Positions 54,269-62,169 of a DNA stretch of 64,000 nucleotides are shown here, one piece after another. Below the pieces are notes generated by a model that was not told the DNA's origin, did no database searches, and was given only the letters and a program-made list of their open reading frames with translations. How positions within the stretch are numbered: the stretch's first letter is position 1; the number at the start of each line of letters is the position of its first letter. A program made the position numbers and the translations under genes. This stretch comes from Aliigemmobacter aestuarii (GTDB lineage Bacteria; Pseudomonadota; Alphaproteobacteria; Rhodobacterales; Rhodobacteraceae), in the NCBI RefSeq assembly GCF_004799285.1, contig NZ_SSND01000004.1, forward strand, positions 310,001 to 374,000, read 5' to 3'.

Positions 54269-54319
54269 CCCATTGATGCCCTTCAAAATCCGTTCGCGCA
54301 ATCGGTGAGTGAGCGTTAT

Positions 54320-54330
54320 AGTGTAACACT
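54320..54330. promoter_or_regulatory. Operator-like dyad AGTGTAACACT between divergent island genes
   Basis: The perfect odd palindrome sits in the AT-rich spacer between the RM enzyme and the zinc-motif gene and overlaps TATAGT/TATAAC -10-like elements. It could control RM expression; no dedicated controller gene is recognised. Confidence 0.45.
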
Positions 54331-54363
54331 CATGTCTGTTTTGTCAGCCATAAGGTGTCTGCC

Positions 54364-55428
54364 GTGACAAGCCGGGGTTTCAGAAGTCAGGCCCAAGCCG
54401 ATAACTTTCTGTCAATCGCGCCGCTCTACCGGCGCGGTGGTCCGCTCGCTCAAATTTGCGGGGCACGGACCAAGACCGGCGGCCCGTGCAAGCAATCACC
54501 GATCAGTGAGGGAAACGGTCGCTGCCTGAAACACGCCGGGCCGCTTGCTGCCCGCGCGCACCTTGAAACCAAACGCCGCGAAATGACGACGGGCAAGATC
54601 AGCGCGGCCGAACTGGCACGGGCCGAAGCCCGTCGGGCACGGAACGCGCTGACATGGGCGTGGCGGAAGAACCCGTCCCTGCCGGGATCGACAATCGACC
54701 TGGGGGAATGGGAAGGGGCGTTCCTCGCGTCCGCGTCCGGCGCGGGCGTGGACGTGGGCACGCTCATGCCTGCCGTCCGGGACTGGCTGCAATGGCGGTT
54801 CAAGCGGACGCAGATCGACCGGACGGACGCGGCGGCGTGGACGCGGGCGCTGCGGACGGAACTGCCCCGGCGGATCATGGCTGCCGACCGGGCGATGGTC
54901 TGGGTCCGGCTGGGGAACCCGGACGGGCGGACCAAGCAGGGGCGTGCCCTCAAGGCCGCCCTGCGTGCAGGGGGCGAGGCGCACGCCCGGGCGCTTGGGT
55001 TTGGCTTGGCGCGTCCGCCGGGCGAAACCGGGGCGGACGTGGACGTGGACGCGGCGCAGGGCGGGCTAGGTCCAGCGCGGTCCGCTCCGCAATGGCGCGC
55101 TTCGGCACCGGACGGTCCGGACGGCCGCACCGGCAGGCGGGCCATGCCGGATCGGACAAAAGCCCCGCCGCAGGTGCGGGACCGATTGCCCGGACGGCCG
55201 GGGCGTCCTCGCAAGACGCCTGAAAGTCAGGACGAAATTGCCGAACTGGCGTCGGTCATCCGGCAGGCGCCGCCGCAGGTCCGGCGCATGTTCGCCGCGC
55301 TTTCCCGGCCGGAGGACCAGCTTTGCTTCCTGCGGACGCTGCGTGACCTGACCGCCAATCCGGATGATCCAGCGGCACAGGGCCGCTGGACCCGCTGGGT
55401 TATTGCGCTGCACAAACGGGGGTTCTAG
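54364..55428 (+). CDS. Island protein with HGGXSTG-like Cys/His motif
   Basis: Protein of 354 residues with no assigned function. Near residue 35 it carries ICGARTKTGGPCKQSP and then GRCLKHAGP, a C-x-C/H pattern like the short CGAxTRxGxxC...RCxxHGG motifs of phage and island proteins, possibly zinc binding. The rest is Arg/Ala rich with a basic linker (GRPGRPRKTPESQDEIAELA) and a C-terminal helical part (QVRRMFAALSRPEDQLCFLR). The start may be GTG 54364 (AAGG eight bases upstream) or GTG 54355. It is the only plus-strand gene of the island. Confidence 0.65.
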   Translation: MTSRGFRSQAQADNFLSIAPLYRRGGPLAQICGARTKTGGPCKQSPISEGNGRCLKHAGPLAARAHLETKRREMTTGKISAAELARAEARRARNALTWAWRKNPSLPGSTIDLGEWEGAFLASASGAGVDVGTLMPAVRDWLQWRFKRTQIDRTDAAAWTRALRTELPRRIMAADRAMVWVRLGNPDGRTKQGRALKAALRAGGEAHARALGFGLARPPGETGADVDVDAAQGGLGPARSAPQWRASAPDGPDGRTGRRAMPDRTKAPPQVRDRLPGRPGRPRKTPESQDEIAELASVIRQAPPQVRRMFAALSRPEDQLCFLRTLRDLTANPDDPAAQGRWTRWVIALHKRGF

Positions 55429-55437
55429 CCCCGTCAA

Positions 55438-56022
55438 TCATCGACGCGGTTTGTTCGCGAGACTTGGTTGGGTCAGGAACTGGTGCAGCGACAGACCCTG
55501 TTGCCCCGCAACCAAGGCCGCTTCAACGAGGTAACGCCCAAGGCGATCCCGATCTTTCCAAGTGCGCGGGTGGAGGTAGCCTTTGTCTTTCAGGCACTGA
55601 GCCGTGGCCTGGAGTACGACCAAGGTAGCGTAGGTTGGCGCTTTGTTGGACGGATCCCCAAAGCGCCGTTCCGTCGGGGGCAGTTTTGAGCCTTTCGGGA
55701 TGGGCATCCACGGATTTCGCACAACGACGATCATGTTCTCGCCCGGGGCGGGCCCAGCATTATGGTGTCGCCGTGGCCTTTTTCGGTCGAAAGGGACAGA
55801 CGAAATGATGAGAGGACTACCCCAGTCGTAAATGTCCAACGTCGCCCCGGGAGAGACTTGGCGAGCGTAGTATTCCAAGCCGGGGAAGCTATGAAAGAAG
55901 CTGTTGGCCTCAAGAATGTGCTGGGGAGCCGGAGACCACATTGGTGTGATAAACGGAAGGCCCACAGTCGGCTTACGCTTTACGGGGAGGGGGACGCCGA
56001 CGTCAGGAAGAACGCTACCCAT
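55438..56022 (-). CDS. Hypothetical island protein (194 aa)
   Basis: No family recognised. It begins MGSVLPDVGVPLPVKRKPTV and contains the aromatic stretch HSFPGLEYYARQVSPGATLD and a basic, proline-rich middle. There is no signal peptide or membrane segment. The ATG at 56022 has GGAGG seven bases upstream and overlaps the end of the preceding gene by eight bases, so the two are coupled. It converges on the HGGXSTG-like gene with nine bases between stops. Confidence 0.7.
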   Translation of the reverse strand: MGSVLPDVGVPLPVKRKPTVGLPFITPMWSPAPQHILEANSFFHSFPGLEYYARQVSPGATLDIYDWGSPLIISSVPFDRKRPRRHHNAGPAPGENMIVVVRNPWMPIPKGSKLPPTERRFGDPSNKAPTYATLVVLQATAQCLKDKGYLHPRTWKDRDRLGRYLVEAALVAGQQGLSLHQFLTQPSLANKPRR

Positions 56023-56497
56023 GGTGATCCTCCGTCGCATCGGGGTGGCGCACGGGTGCAGGCTTCGGCGCGAACATGGCGGCCCAGTTCGGGCTGAGTT
56101 CAGACAGGTCCGGCAGGACCAACAGGCGAAGGACCGTCAGGGCGTGCCCGGCGTCCACGTCCGCGTCCGCCGTGATGACATGCAAGGCAAGATCGTTTGC
56201 GTGCCGGACGGTGGGGTTTTGCGTCCATGTCCGCGCCGCGTCGGACGCCAAGTGTGCGGGGTGTCCTTCCAGACAGACCGGCGTCCAGCCGTCCAGTGCG
56301 GACGGATTGAGGACGCGGACGGTCAGAAGCAGCACGCGCTTGTCCGTCCGGGTTTCATCCCGGAAGGTGCGGATGCGGGAAACGGCTTCGGGATTGTCGC
56401 GCAGCCATTGCAGATCGGAAGGCAAGGAAAGATCGCGCGGATAGACGCGATCAAGGTCCGGCACCGGGCCGGTGAAAATGTGAAATCTCGCGAACAC
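56015..56497 (-). CDS. Hypothetical island protein (160 aa)
   Basis: No family recognised. I choose a GTG at 56497 (reads M/V-FARFHIFTGPVPDLDRVYP) because AAGGGGA lies seven bases upstream. Upstream frame continuation is long but crosses the repeat array and has no plausible protein character. The C-terminal ends APVRHPDATEDHHG. It overlaps the next gene by eight bases. Its position after the primase-helicase gene suggests an accessory replication or regulatory role; this is only context. Confidence 0.6.
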   Translation of the reverse strand: MFARFHIFTGPVPDLDRVYPRDLSLPSDLQWLRDNPEAVSRIRTFRDETRTDKRVLLLTVRVLNPSALDGWTPVCLEGHPAHLASDAARTWTQNPTVRHANDLALHVITADADVDAGHALTVLRLLVLPDLSELSPNWAAMFAPKPAPVRHPDATEDHHG

Positions 56498-57044
56498 GAG
56501 GTTGTCCCCTTTTTGGTTCGGGGTGGCGTAGGCAAAGGGTCTGTGCCCCTTTGCAGTTCTGTCGCCGGGGCGAGTGCGACACATTTGCGCCCCTTGGCGG
56601 TCCGCGAGCCGCCCGTCAGTTCGGGGCCGACCATGGCCCGCCGCAGGAAGATTTGCACGGGCAATCAGCGCCCGGAAAAAACCAAACGAATTTTCACGTC
56701 CGGGCTGAATACTGCGCCCGATGGGGTGGAAGGCCCTGCCTATCGGCCCGATTTGCGACAGTCGGCGCTGCCCCCGTAAGGCCCCCGACAGGGGGTGAAA
56801 CCGCCGATTTTGCGCCAGTCGCAACCTTGCTATCCCGGCACGGGGCCAACCCTTGAAAACAAGGGGTTTTGGGGTGCGCCAGACAGTTGTTTCCCTAAGC
56901 ACACAACTGGAGCGTCGCACCCGCAACGGTGCCCCTTTTAGGGGCGCATCCGCCGCCGGGCGAGGACGCTTTTGCGCCAGTCTGCGACAGTCTGCGACAG
57001 TCAACTGTCGCAACTGTCGCAAGCCCAAGCCCCCCTGCCGGAAA
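56498..57044. other. Non-coding island segment with iteron-like repeats
   Basis: These 547 bases have no convincing gene. They hold five direct copies of TGCG(A/C)CAGTC (56754, 56811, 56973, 56983, 56993) and two inverted copies, described separately. Confidence 0.6.
56973..57021. repeat. Iteron-like array and inverted repeat TGCGACAGTC
   Basis: TGCGCCAGTC, TGCGACAGTC and TGCGACAGTC follow with exact ten-base period. Immediately after are ACTGTCGCA and ACTGTCGCA in the opposite orientation. The block lies 24 bases after the stop of the primase-helicase gene. It could be a replication origin bound by the initiator, or a strong terminator hairpin, or both. Two further direct copies lie at 56754 and 56811. 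Confidence 0.75.
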
Positions 57045-59600
57045 TTACTCGACATTTTCGGCGGCGTCCCTCTCGGACGGGCTGTCCGCCGGGTCGGCGT
57101 CCAGCACAACGGCGGGCGTCCCGGCATAGACAAAGGGGCGCTTCTTGCGGCTGTCGGTGTCAAGTTCGGTCCGCACCTCCAGCGCGCCAATCCGCACCCA
57201 CTCATCCACCATGGCCCGGACACGCGCCAACACGGCCGCCTGTGCCGGTGTGCGGTCCGCCGCGCTGGTGGTGGGGCTGCCCATATCAAGGCCCATCACC
57301 CGAGCCACCCGCCAGCCAACCCATTCCGGGGAACGTTGGTCGGCGCGCGGCGGACGCGGGGAGGCAAGCAAGGCGTCTTGGACGCGGGCGAGGTCCGCAG
57401 CCGTGCCGGTTTGGGATGTCGGCGGGGTCCAGCGTTCGCAGGTCTGGACGCTATCGCCGGACGGGTAGTCCGGAGTTCCATTGCCGAGGTTCACGGACAC
57501 GATCCTAATCCAGCGGGCGTCCTCTGCCCGTGTGAGGTTCGCTTTCCCGTTTTCGACGCGCATGAAATCCCGACGGTCCCCCGGCTGGACACCGAACCGT
57601 CCGGCTTCTGCCGGGGTCATGCGCACGATCTGACGAACGGAGCGGGCCGCGTCTGTGATTGCGGACGCGCCGCGAGACGCACCTGCGCCCGCCGCGTCCA
57701 TGTCCATCGCGGCGGCCTTGGACGTGTGGTGGACAAGTCCGATGGCGATGTTGGCGCGCTTGGCGATCTGGCGCAATTCTGCGGCCAGCAGGTTCATCGC
57801 CTCGTTCGAGTTCTCCGGCAGGGTGTGGACGGCGCCCATCGGGTCGAGAATGAGCACATCGACGCCCAATCGCTTTGCTTCGCCCACGATCCAGTCAGCG
57901 GTCGCCGGTGTTGTTTCCGGCCCGTTACGCCCCATCTGGCCCAGCTTGATCGGAACGTCATGCCCCGAAGTCAGGATCAGTCGGCCACCAAGGTCTGCCT
58001 GTGAAACCTTATGCTGCAACATCACGGCCAGAAGGCGGCGGTTCTGTTCATCAACGCTGTCCTCTCCGTTATGATACCAGACGGTCAGCGGACGGTTTGC
58101 GACTTTCTCCCCCGAAAGGAGTTCTCGCCCCGTGGCCATTGCCACCGCCTCAACCATCGTGAGGGCGGATTTGCCAGACCCGCCGGGCGCGACCAGCGCA
58201 GAAATGAACCCGCGAATGTAGACGCGGCCATAAAGCCATTCGCGCGGGGGAATTTGGGCGGGTGCAAGCGCCAGAACGGGCTGAATGGGCACCGCCGAAA
58301 GCGCCGCGACGTTCTGCGCCGCCTGAACGCCGAAGGCCGCACGCAACTCGGCTTCCTTGACCTTTTGTGCCCCTGCCGGGTTCTCCCGTTCAAGGGTGCG
58401 CATCACGGTGCCCCATCCGCTGTGCGGCTGGCCGATGCTGTCCCATACGCGTTCCGGTTCGTCCGGATCGCCGCCCCACTGCTGCGACCACTGGATGAAC
58501 GCCTCGCGTCCCTCGGCCTCAATTCCGGCCGCAACAGCGGCCCCCTTGATGGCATGGGCCATGTTCACCCAATCGCCCCGGTTATCAAACCGACCGCCGA
58601 GCGTGTTCGGCAATTCCTCAAGAGCCATACGCAGAATGTCCGCGCTCGGGGCAGGCCACCCCGTCTTTCCCCCGGCAACGCTTGCCGCGCTGGACGTGCC
58701 AGCGCCTTGCCTTCCCGGAAGTCCAAGCCGTTGTGCAATGCCTTCCAACGTCCGGCACAGGTCGGTAACGCGGGGCACGGTCACGGACGCGGACGTTGAC
58801 GCGGGGTGAACCGTGCTGTCCGGGACGGCCAGTCGCACCTCAGCCCCCCGTTGCCGCTTCCCACTGTTCGGCAGGTTCACCGTATAGGGGAGCCTGATGA
58901 TGCGCGGCAGGTCGGACATATCGTCCGAACCGATACGGTCCATGGCGTCCTTGATCGCCACTCTGGACGCGTCCAGGTCCGCCCCGGAAGTCGGTTCCAC
59001 CTCCAGCCAGACGTGGACGCCGTTTCCGGTCTGGACGACCAGTCCGGGGTCCAGTTCTGTCCGGATCGTGTCCACGGTATTTTTCCAGCCCCGGTCCGCT
59101 GCCGGGGCATCCTTGAAGTCAAGGTCCAGCACCACAGCCCGGCGCTGGGTCACGTCCGGGGCGGACGCAGAGCGCGCCGTCCCGGCCATGTCCGCCCGGC
59201 GGGGATTGATACCGACATAGAGGTTCCGTTGGCCGATATGGCCACGGATGAAAGTCTCAAGCGCCTGTCGTTCTGCCGGATCGTCCAGACGACCGCAGAC
59301 GGACGCGGGGCCAGTTCCGGACACGCTCAATGCTCGGAGTTCGATCACATCACCGGGGGCGAAGAACGGGGAAATGGCGTCCAGCGCCTTCGTCGCTGCC
59401 GGACCGTCGGCCAGCAGGCGGAATACCCGGCTTTCCAGCCCGGCTGCGTCCACATTGCTCACCAGATAGTCCCCTCGGAGACGTTGCGTTTCTTCCGGAT
59501 CAGTGATGCCGTGGCTTGCCGCAACTTCAAGAACGTCACACCATTCATTGCCAAGGCTGGCAGGTTGTCCCGTGGGGGTCTTTGTGCTAAAGAAGGTCAT
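57045..59600 (-). CDS. Primase-helicase (RepA-like AAA ATPase with PriCT domain)
   Basis: Replication protein of 851 residues. The N-terminal part has primase-like features (AVVLDLDFKD; PGLVVQTGNGVHVWLEVEPT), and near residue 347 a PriCT-type segment (WVNMAHAIKGAAVAAGIE). The C-terminal half is a RepA/AAA_25 ATPase: Walker A APGGSGKSAL near residue 473, Walker B VLILDPMG near 584 and sensor-like LVHHTSK. It probably opens and primes the island's own origin after excision. AlpA-like genes precede it on the same strand. Repeats just past its stop fit an origin. Confidence 0.88.
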   Translation of the reverse strand: MTFFSTKTPTGQPASLGNEWCDVLEVAASHGITDPEETQRLRGDYLVSNVDAAGLESRVFRLLADGPAATKALDAISPFFAPGDVIELRALSVSGTGPASVCGRLDDPAERQALETFIRGHIGQRNLYVGINPRRADMAGTARSASAPDVTQRRAVVLDLDFKDAPAADRGWKNTVDTIRTELDPGLVVQTGNGVHVWLEVEPTSGADLDASRVAIKDAMDRIGSDDMSDLPRIIRLPYTVNLPNSGKRQRGAEVRLAVPDSTVHPASTSASVTVPRVTDLCRTLEGIAQRLGLPGRQGAGTSSAASVAGGKTGWPAPSADILRMALEELPNTLGGRFDNRGDWVNMAHAIKGAAVAAGIEAEGREAFIQWSQQWGGDPDEPERVWDSIGQPHSGWGTVMRTLERENPAGAQKVKEAELRAAFGVQAAQNVAALSAVPIQPVLALAPAQIPPREWLYGRVYIRGFISALVAPGGSGKSALTMVEAVAMATGRELLSGEKVANRPLTVWYHNGEDSVDEQNRRLLAVMLQHKVSQADLGGRLILTSGHDVPIKLGQMGRNGPETTPATADWIVGEAKRLGVDVLILDPMGAVHTLPENSNEAMNLLAAELRQIAKRANIAIGLVHHTSKAAAMDMDAAGAGASRGASAITDAARSVRQIVRMTPAEAGRFGVQPGDRRDFMRVENGKANLTRAEDARWIRIVSVNLGNGTPDYPSGDSVQTCERWTPPTSQTGTAADLARVQDALLASPRPPRADQRSPEWVGWRVARVMGLDMGSPTTSAADRTPAQAAVLARVRAMVDEWVRIGALEVRTELDTDSRKKRPFVYAGTPAVVLDADPADSPSERDAAENVE

Positions 59601-59669
59601 AGGTTTTGCCCTAATTTGGGCCGTTTCGCGCGGGGGCGCGGGGCGGCCCTTTCGTTTCCGGATTGTAGG

Positions 59670-59870
59670 TCAGGCCAGCAGGCGCTGAACTTTTCGGACT
59701 TCAAGCCAGTGCAGGACTTCGCTCTCTGGCCATGCCGAAGCGCGTCCGATCTTGACCGGTTTGGGGAAGTTCTTAGCGCGATAGATGTAAGCGCGGCTCA
59801 TGCTTGTGATCTTCTGCACTTCGGGCAGTCGTATCAGGCGGTCGGGCTTGGGCGTCAGAGCACCGGTCAT
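59670..59870 (-). CDS. AlpA-family excisionase/regulator 1
   Basis: Small MerR/AlpA-like helix-turn-helix protein of 66 residues (LIRLPEVQKITSMSRAYIYR, then FPKPVKIGRASAWPESEVLH). Such proteins activate integrase genes or assist excision in P4-like elements. The start at 59870 has GGAGGGGG eight bases upstream and overlaps the stop of the second AlpA-like gene (ATGA), so both are made together. Confidence 0.88.
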   Translation of the reverse strand: MTGALTPKPDRLIRLPEVQKITSMSRAYIYRAKNFPKPVKIGRASAWPESEVLHWLEVRKVQRLLA

Positions 59871-60067
59871 CGCGCGGCCCCCTCCTGAACGCGATGGCTC
59901 TCCATCCACGCAAGAATTTCGTCCTCGCGCCAACGCAACGTTTTCCGGCTGATCCGGATCGGGGTCGGGAAGGTGCCAGCCTTGCGCCAGCGCCATAGAG
60001 TGTTGAAATCAATACCGATAATTTTCAACACCTGTTCGGTGTTGAGGAAGGTCGGGTTCTCTCCCAC
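59867..60067 (-). CDS. AlpA-like helix-turn-helix protein 2
   Basis: Protein of 66 residues, a divergent second AlpA-type domain (FLNTEQVLKIIGIDFNTLWR, RWRKAGTFPTPIRIS, WREDEILAWMESH). The start is a GTG at 60067 with GGAGA upstream. It is the first gene of the island's minus-strand replication/control operon, lying between the integrase gene and the primase gene. Confidence 0.82.
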   Translation of the reverse strand: MGENPTFLNTEQVLKIIGIDFNTLWRWRKAGTFPTPIRISRKTLRWREDEILAWMESHRVQEGAAR

Positions 60068-60391
60068 GGTGACGTCTCCTACATCATGGGTTGTCTGTGA
60101 TCAGATCGGCGCTCCTTCTTTGGGTGGCGTAACGGCGGTCATATTCAAGGAAATGGAATCAGTTTCAAGCAAAAAGAGACCTATGTTGCCCCTTTAAGTC
60201 ATTGACAAAGCAGACAATTCCGCGATTTTTTTTTGGGCTAGGGGGCTTGTCGGGTCGGACAATTGCGTTCTTCGCGAAGGGGTTAGCGCAAAGAGTTCTC
60301 CCAAGCGGTGCAGCAGAGGAACGAACGAAGCCGACGGCGTTCGCCAGTCTCGCGCCGCGCCGTCGGTTGCTCACCAGAGATTAGGGCCGCC
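60068..60391. other. Promoter-bearing gap between integrase and AlpA-like genes
   Basis: No gene is recognisable in these 324 bases. The part near 60,130-60,190 is AT-rich and probably carries the promoter of the AlpA-primase operon (a TTGAAA element on the minus strand is visible). A run of eight T at about 60,224-60,231 could serve termination. I see no clear hairpin before it. Confidence 0.45.
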
Positions 60392-61741
60392 TCATGCCTG
60401 CCCGCGCGCCGCTACAGACACATGCAGCGGCACAACATTCCCCGAACCCTCTGACGGGACTTGTCCCGCACACACGGCCGCCCATGCTTCCATCATCGGC
60501 CTGCGCCGCTCATGCGTCGAGCCACGCTTGTAGGCCCTTTCGACAGCACCGAGTTGGTGCGCAAGCTGTTCTTCGATCAGGTCGCGCGGAAAGTCCGTCT
60601 TTTCCGCCGCCCAGTCCCTAAACGACGAGCGCAGCCCGTGGGCGGTGTATTCCTTGAAGGCGTCTGTGCGGCGCAGCAGCATCAGCGCCGTCATTTCGGA
60701 CAGGGGGCGCCCCGTGCTGGACGTAAATACGGGGTCCGCCGGGTCCGGTTTCTCACCCCGCAACGTGGCGGGGTGCCTGCGTTTCGCTTCCGCGAGGATT
60801 TCGTCCATCCGCCCGGTGATCGGCACGACATGGTCGCGGCGCATCTTCATGCGCCCTGCCGGGATCGCCCAAACCATTCGCTCACGGTCGATTTCGCCCC
60901 ATGTCGCGAAGCGGGCTTCGCCCGTCCGGCACGCGGATAGCGTGATCCATTCCAGCATCAGGGCCGCCATGCTTTCAGCCTGTTTGGTCCTGATGGTCGC
61001 CACGAATTCGGAAATCCGTCCGTAAGGGATGGCCGGGTGGTGCCGGGGTGCCACTCGGGGCGGGGGTAAGGTCGCATCGAACTGGCGCCACGACGCGGGG
61101 TTGTCGCCTCTATAGTGCCCGTTCTGGATGGCGTGCGAGAACAGCCGTTCGATCCTCTGGCGGCTGCGGCTGGCGGTGACAGTGTGGCTGGACCAGATCG
61201 GACGCAGCACGGCAAGCACGTCCTCGCGTGTGATCGTCGCCAGCGGCTTGTTCCGCAAGGCAGCGGCGTGATTGGAGAAGGTTCCCCGCCATTGCTGAAT
61301 GTGGGCCGGGTTCGAGAAGCCTTGCAGGACAAAGGGTAGGAAATGCTCATCTGCGTAGCGGCCGAAGGTCATGGCCTGCTCTGCGGCCGCGCGGGCCATT
61401 TCCGCCGCCCGTTGCTGCATTTCTTCCTCGGCGCGACGTTCCGCTTCAATCGGGTCAATCCCCCGTGCCAACTGGTCCCGCGCCGCAGCGGCCTTGTCCC
61501 GCGCCGCAGCCAGCTTGACCGCCGGATATGTGCCCAGCCCCATCGACCGCTGTAGTGATTTGCTGCCCTTCGCTGTTTGCGCTGCCCGGAAGTCCGCATC
61601 CGGGCTGACAAACTTGAAGGACCATTTTCCAGACCCCTTCGCGGTGGAGCGGTAGAGAAGGCCGCCCCCGTCCGTCAGGGCCGTGCCGGGTGCGGCGGCT
61701 TCGATCTGTTTCACAGTCAGTCGGTGCAGGGGCTTCGACAT
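60392..61741 (-). CDS. Tyrosine-type site-specific integrase (P4-like)
   Basis: Integrase of 449 residues that recombines the island into tRNA-Ser. The N-terminal arm-binding part (LTVKQIEAAAPGTALTDGGG) is DUF4102-like. The catalytic domain has the first arginine in LSACRTGEARF, HxxR in TAHGLRSSFRDWA and the tyrosine in AVERAYKRGS. Length and layout match P4-like integrases that use tRNA 3' ends. The gene faces inward from attR, with a small hypothetical gene upstream. Confidence 0.96.
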   Translation of the reverse strand: MSKPLHRLTVKQIEAAAPGTALTDGGGLLYRSTAKGSGKWSFKFVSPDADFRAAQTAKGSKSLQRSMGLGTYPAVKLAAARDKAAAARDQLARGIDPIEAERRAEEEMQQRAAEMARAAAEQAMTFGRYADEHFLPFVLQGFSNPAHIQQWRGTFSNHAAALRNKPLATITREDVLAVLRPIWSSHTVTASRSRQRIERLFSHAIQNGHYRGDNPASWRQFDATLPPPRVAPRHHPAIPYGRISEFVATIRTKQAESMAALMLEWITLSACRTGEARFATWGEIDRERMVWAIPAGRMKMRRDHVVPITGRMDEILAEAKRRHPATLRGEKPDPADPVFTSSTGRPLSEMTALMLLRRTDAFKEYTAHGLRSSFRDWAAEKTDFPRDLIEEQLAHQLGAVERAYKRGSTHERRRPMMEAWAAVCAGQVPSEGSGNVVPLHVSVAARGQA

Positions 61742-61757
61742 GGGGGCGGTCCTTGGT

Positions 61758-61964
61758 TCAGTGAAGGCGGCGCGGATCGACCGGACGCGCGGTGACGTCC
61801 AGTTCCGCCCGGCAAGCCGTTTCGTCCAGGCGAATAGCGGCGATCCGGTCCGGATCGTCCAACTGACCGCTGATCGTTGCGATCAGGTCCAGAAGCGCGT
61901 CCATGTCCGGGGCGGAAAGTTGAAGCGTCAGCGCGATCTGCGGGGCGGCGGGAACGTCGTTCAT
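61758..61964 (-). CDS. Small hypothetical protein upstream of integrase (68 aa)
   Basis: No family recognised. The sequence (MNDVPAAPQIALTLQLSAPD, MDALLDLIATISGQLDDPDR) suggests an amphipathic helical fold. The start at 61964 has GGAGA upstream, and the stop is 16 bases before the integrase start, so it is in the integrase operon. Confidence 0.65.
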   Translation of the reverse strand: MNDVPAAPQIALTLQLSAPDMDALLDLIATISGQLDDPDRIAAIRLDETACRAELDVTARPVDPRRLH

Positions 61965-61995
61965 CGGGTGTCTCCATTTAGTGCCCGTGGGTTCT

Positions 61996-62014
61996 GGGCA
62001 CTAAATGGGCACTA
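61996..62014 (+). repeat. Right copy of GGGCACTAAATGGGCACTA (probable integrase arm site)
   Basis: Identical to 49312-49330. An inverted TAGTGCCC copy lies just left of it near 61979. It is about 140 bases inside attR. Confidence 0.7.
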
Positions 62015-62155
62015 AAATTTGTGTAGCTGTCAAGCGATGGCTGTAGACACTAGTAGACAGGGATTTCCACAAAACTCTGAAATTCAATGATTTTTAACAT
62101 TCATCCGAAGCCCCAAAGTTATGCTATAGACGTTGATAGACGCTAGTTCGGTGGT

Positions 62156-62169
62156 CTCACTGTCCGCCA
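62156..62169 (+). repeat. attR core: duplicated tRNA-Ser tail
   Basis: CTCACTGTCCGCCA repeats the 3' end of tRNA-Ser(GGA), with no tRNA body before it. It marks the right border of the island. Confidence 0.85.

Larger units (their letters stand above)
49255..62169. mobile_element. Integrated genetic island in tRNA-Ser(GGA)
   Basis: The island spans about 12.9 kb between two copies of CTCACTGTCCGCCA, one inside the intact tRNA and one alone. It encodes a tyrosine integrase near the right end, two AlpA-like excision/regulatory proteins, a primase-helicase, a repeat array and defence-type cargo. No conjugation, capsid or packaging gene is recognisable, so it looks like a satellite-type or P4-like integrative element that depends on a helper, or a non-mobile remnant. 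The GGACG/CGTCC-rich composition and a low-GC gene differ from the host segments. Confidence 0.88.

Noticed and set aside
56973-57021. CRISPR-like array
   Set aside because: The repeats are about 10 bases with no spacers of constant length, and no cas genes are present.
56498-57289. N-terminal extension of the 160-residue island protein through the repeat array
   Set aside because: The added residues are Arg/Pro-rich without fold, cross the iteron repeats, and a good ribosome binding site points to the GTG at 56497.
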